From the NCBI GenBank assembly GCA_004551905.1, contig SFPL01000090.1:1-6684 (forward strand): a DNA stretch of 6,684 nt, written 5' to 3'. This DNA comes from Lentisphaeraceae bacterium (lineage in GTDB: Bacteria > Verrucomicrobiota > Kiritimatiellia > RFP12 > UBA1067). Below, piece after piece: positions 4,807 to 6,684 of the stretch. Each line of letters begins with the position of its first letter. The first letter of the stretch is position 1. The notes under the pieces are model-generated. The model worked only from the letters and a program-made list of their open reading frames with translations, was not told where the DNA came from and searched no databases. The position numbers were made by a program, and so were the translations under genes.

Positions 4807-6271
4807 TTTTCCCAGGCCGGCTTCCTGCGGCGGCGAGCACCGCCTCGGCGACGCTCCGGCCCACGCCGGCGCAGGCGGCGACCTCTTCGGCGGACGCGCG
4901 CGCGATCCCGCGCACGGACCCGAACCGCTTCAGGAGCTTCGCCTTCTTCGCCGCGCCGATGCCCGGCACCTCGTCGAGCGCGGACTCACGGATCGCCCGG
5001 TCGCGCAGCGAACGATGGTAGGTGATGGCGAAGCGGTGCGCCTCGTCCCTCAGCCGCGTCAGCACGAAGAGCGCCTCCGAGTCGCGCGGCAGCAGAATGC
5101 TCTCGCGGCCGTTGTCGAGCACGATCTCCTCCTGGCGCTCCGCAAGCCCGATGGTCGGGATGTCGCCGACGCCGAGTTCGGCGAACACCGCCCGCGCCGC
5201 CCTGAGCTGGGTGATGCCGCCGTCGCAGACGAAGAGGTCCGCCCGCGGCGAAGAGGCGAGCAGGGTGGAGTCCGGACCATAGCGCCGGCGCACCACCTCC
5301 GCCATCGCGCGCGGATCGTCTGCCCCCTTGAAGGAGCGGATGCGGAAATGCCGGTAGTAGCGGCCGTCCGGCAGCCCGTCGCGCGCGACGACCAGCGAGG
5401 CGACGTTGTACTCGCCGAAGAGGTTGGAGATGTCGGCACATTCGATGATCCGCGGCGGTTTTGCGAGCCCGATCGCCGCGGCCAGCTCCCTAAGCCCCCG
5501 CGCAGCCGCCTCGCGGCGCATCTCCGGTGTGCGGCGGACGAAGTGCGCCTTGGTCATTTCCCGGAGCGCGGCGACGGTGTCGCGCAGCCGCGCGGCGCTT
5601 TCGTAGTCGCCCGCCGCGGCGCGTGCGCGCATCTCCTCCTCCAGCGCAACGATCTCCGCCGGACGTTTCCCGTCGAGGAACTCGCACGCCTCGTCGAAGC
5701 GGTGCCGGTACTCGTCCTGCGCAATCGAGCCGAGGCACGGAGCGCTGCAGGAGCGGATCACATTCGCGAGGCAGTGGCGGTGGGCGGCCTCGTCCGGCTC
5801 GAGGCAGGCGCAGGAGCGGATGCCCCAGCGCCGCTCCACGAAGTCCTTGGCCGCGCGCACGATCGGCGCGGAGGGGAACGGGCCGAAGTAGCGCGCGCCG
5901 TCGTCCCGCACGATCCGGCAGCAGGCGAAGCGCGGCCACGGCGAGGCGGCGTCCGCCCTGAGCGCTAGGTAGCGCTTGTCGTCCCGCATCAGGATGTTGA
6001 AGTGCGGCTTGTGGCGCTTGATGAGCGAGGCCTCGGTGAGCAGCGACTCCGCCTCGTTCTTCACCGTCATGAACTCGAAGTCGTGCACAAGCTCCACCAT
6101 CGAGCGCACCTTCGGCGCCAGGCGCGCGTGCGGGCGGAAGTACGACTGCACCCGCCGGCGCAGGTTCTTGGCCTTGCCGACGTAGATGATTTTGCCCCGG
6201 CGATCTCGCATGAGATAGCAGCCGGGGCGGCAGGGAAGCGACTTTAGCCGCTCTCTTAAGAGGTCGGTCAA
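4799..6271 (-). CDS. uvrC: Excinuclease ABC subunit UvrC, short form
   Basis: UvrC makes both incisions around a DNA lesion in nucleotide excision repair, recruited by UvrB. Visible in order: GIY-YIG nuclease for the 3' cut (about 12-95; YVGKAKNLRRRV at 30-41, Glu80 in the NEAESLLTEASLIK stretch), a cysteine cluster (C154/C156, C167, C175, C179) spaced like the reported iron-sulfur ligands, a UVR UvrB-binding segment (about 203-240), the RNase H-like nuclease for the 5' cut with D280, D318/D319, D350 and H412, and a double helix-hairpin-helix (about 431-481). All catalytic positions are present. The protein has 490 residues against about 600 normally; the missing part is the 110-120 residues usually found between UVR and the RNase H-like core. 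The start is TTG at 6271, with AAGGAA five bases upstream and overlapping the tatA stop (TTGA), so it is coupled to tatA. Confidence 0.94.
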   Translation of the reverse strand: MTDLLRERLKSLPCRPGCYLMRDRRGKIIYVGKAKNLRRRVQSYFRPHARLAPKVRSMVELVHDFEFMTVKNEAESLLTEASLIKRHKPHFNILMRDDKRYLALRADAASPWPRFACCRIVRDDGARYFGPFPSAPIVRAAKDFVERRWGIRSCACLEPDEAAHRHCLANVIRSCSAPCLGSIAQDEYRHRFDEACEFLDGKRPAEIVALEEEMRARAAAGDYESAARLRDTVAALREMTKAHFVRRTPEMRREAAARGLRELAAAIGLAKPPRIIECADISNLFGEYNVASLVVARDGLPDGRYYRHFRIRSFKGADDPRAMAEVVRRRYGPDSTLLASSPRADLFVCDGGITQLRAARAVFAELGVGDIPTIGLAERQEEIVLDNGRESILLPRDSEALFVLTRLRDEAHRFAITYHRSLRDRAIRESALDEVPGIGAAKKAKLLKRFGSVRGIARASAEEVAACAGVGRSVAEAVLAAAGSRPGKMV

Positions 6272-6468
6272 GCCAATTCCTTGGCGGGTTCGGGCTTCTT
6301 CTCGCCCTCGGCCGCCGCCTCTTCTTCCTTCTCGCCCTCAACAAGCCCCTTCTTGAACTCGCCCTTCGCCTTGCCGATCGAGCGCGCGAGCTCGGGGATC
6401 TTCTTGGCGCCGAAAAGTAACGCGATGATCGCGACGATGATCAGAATCTGCCAGAATCCAGGTCTCAT
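6268..6468 (-). CDS. tatA: Sec-independent protein translocase TatA/TatE family protein
   Basis: TatA oligomers form the membrane passage of the twin-arginine pathway, which exports folded proteins. The 66 residues show the standard layout: a short periplasmic N-terminus, one membrane helix (about 6-19) with polar Gln7 near its start, the FG hinge at 19-20, an amphipathic helix (AKKIPELARSIGKAKGEFKKG, 21-41) and an acidic, charged tail. The ATG is preceded by AAGGAG seven bases upstream and by an extended -10 promoter. tatC and tatB are not in the window. TatA and TatB are hard to separate by sequence alone; the helix and hinge favour TatA. It forms a two-gene unit with uvrC, an unrelated function. 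Confidence 0.92.
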   Translation of the reverse strand: MRPGFWQILIIVAIIALLFGAKKIPELARSIGKAKGEFKKGLVEGEKEEEAAAEGEKKPEPAKELA

Positions 6469-6499
6469 GTTTATTCTCCTTAAGTTGCTTAGGTGCTAT

Positions 6500-6508
6500 A
6501 TTATACCA
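6500..6508 (-). promoter_or_regulatory. Extended -10 promoter for tatA-uvrC (TGGTATAAT)
   Basis: TGGTATAAT lies 31 bases before the tatA ATG. With a start near 6493 the leader would be about 25 bases and would include the AAGGAG ribosome binding site (6481-6476). The -35 position falls in the 7-bp repeat array (AACCAC), which is not a consensus -35. Confidence 0.75.
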
Positions 6509-6517
6509 TAATTTGGC

Positions 6518-6538
6518 GGTTCGTGGTTCGTGGTTCGT
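6518..6538 (-). repeat. Three perfect tandem copies of GGTTCGT upstream of tatA
   Basis: The heptad GGTTCGT (plus strand) is repeated three times without a mismatch, immediately upstream of the tatA -10 element. A nearly identical array is at 3284-3304. In both places the array is intergenic and has the same orientation relative to the genes. Confidence 0.85.
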
Positions 6539-6545
6539 AATATTG

Positions 6546-6560
6546 CCACGGATTACAAAT
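6546..6560 (+). repeat. 15-bp sequence at the palindrome edge, shared with the rnc 3' end
   Basis: CCACGGATTACAAAT, identical to the reverse complement of 125-139. Its last eight bases, TTACAAAT, form the left outer arm of the palindrome at 6553-6605. Confidence 0.7.
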
Positions 6561-6605
6561 ACCCCCGTCGTCTCGGCTGCGCCGAGCCGCCGTGGACATT
6601 TGTAA
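6553..6605. repeat. 53-bp imperfect palindrome in the gap upstream of tatA
   Basis: TTACAAAT (6553-6560) pairs with ATTTGTAA (6598-6605), and CTCGGC (6572-6577) pairs with GCCGAG (6581-6586) around a 3-base loop. All pairs share one centre: 20 of the 25 arm positions are complementary and the five mismatches lie between the two perfect blocks. There is no U tract after it on either strand, so it is not a standard terminator. It could be an REP/MITE-like element, a transcript 3' hairpin or a protein site. Confidence 0.65.
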
Positions 6606-6684
6606 GCGGTTTTGCGCGACGAGACCCTGCCGCACAGCCTGTTCAAGGCATGACAAGCCACCCGACGGGATGCCGACGGGGACA
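6606..6684. other. Non-coding right edge with a short direct repeat
   Basis: No convincing gene is seen here on either strand. CCGACGGG occurs at 6662-6669 and again at 6673-6680 (period 11). The window ends before it is clear whether this is the end of a neighbouring gene or part of a repeat element together with the palindrome. Confidence 0.4.

Noticed and set aside
5015..5968. A 317-codon plus-strand frame opposite uvrC
   Set aside because: It is antisense to well-conserved UvrC domains and has the composition of a reverse-frame shadow.
6518..6538. CRISPR array
   Set aside because: The units are 7 bases with no spacers.
6338..6661. A 107-codon minus-strand frame across the palindrome, the heptads and tatA
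   Set aside because: It runs through non-coding repeats and then out of frame through tatA; no domain or ribosome binding site is seen.

Overview
The window is GC-rich bacterial DNA in which every supported gene lies on the minus strand, so transcription runs from high to low coordinates. In that order the genes are tatA, uvrC, a 92-codon gene with an RND-transporter C-terminal sequence, tgt (queuosine tRNA modification), yajC, a LysM-domain membrane protein, rsmD, eda and rnc. These are mostly housekeeping functions: protein export, nucleotide excision repair, tRNA and rRNA modification, RNA processing and one sugar-acid aldolase. There is no tRNA or rRNA gene, CRISPR array, phage gene or transposase. 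The taxon cannot be fixed from this sequence. High GC, the Ala/Pro-rich YajC N-terminus and the short intergenic heptad repeats remind me of the Kiritimatiellota/Lentisphaerae side of the PVC group, but that is an impression and not a demonstration.

Layout: the right edge (about 6469-6684) is non-coding and holds a 53-bp imperfect palindrome, three copies of a 7-bp repeat and the tatA promoter. tatA and uvrC overlap by 4 bases and form one unit (6468 to 4799). The uvrC stop codon lies inside a promoter for the RND-like small gene (4762 to 4484). An 82-bp gap with another promoter leads to tgt, yajC, the LysM gene and rsmD, a probable four-gene operon (4401 to 1458). A 32-bp gap carries the eda promoter, and eda and rnc follow as a pair separated only by TGA GCC ATG (1425 to 103). 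The left edge has a strong 14-bp hairpin and a short T-rich direct repeat beyond rnc.

Four gaps contain the same extended -10 sequence, TGGTAWAAT, with no convincing -35 box. Judged by spacing, the copies before eda and tgt would start transcription at or within a few bases of the start codon, which implies leaderless messages. The tatA and RND-like copies give short leaders with a ribosome binding site.

I do not see a complete new multi-gene system here. The points most worth a second look are: three proteins that appear to keep the ends of their families but lack an internal piece (UvrC, the LysM/L,D-transpeptidase-like protein and the RND remnant); the shared promoter style with probable leaderless genes; the palindrome whose edge sequence recurs in the 3' end of rnc; and the in-frame eda-rnc junction.
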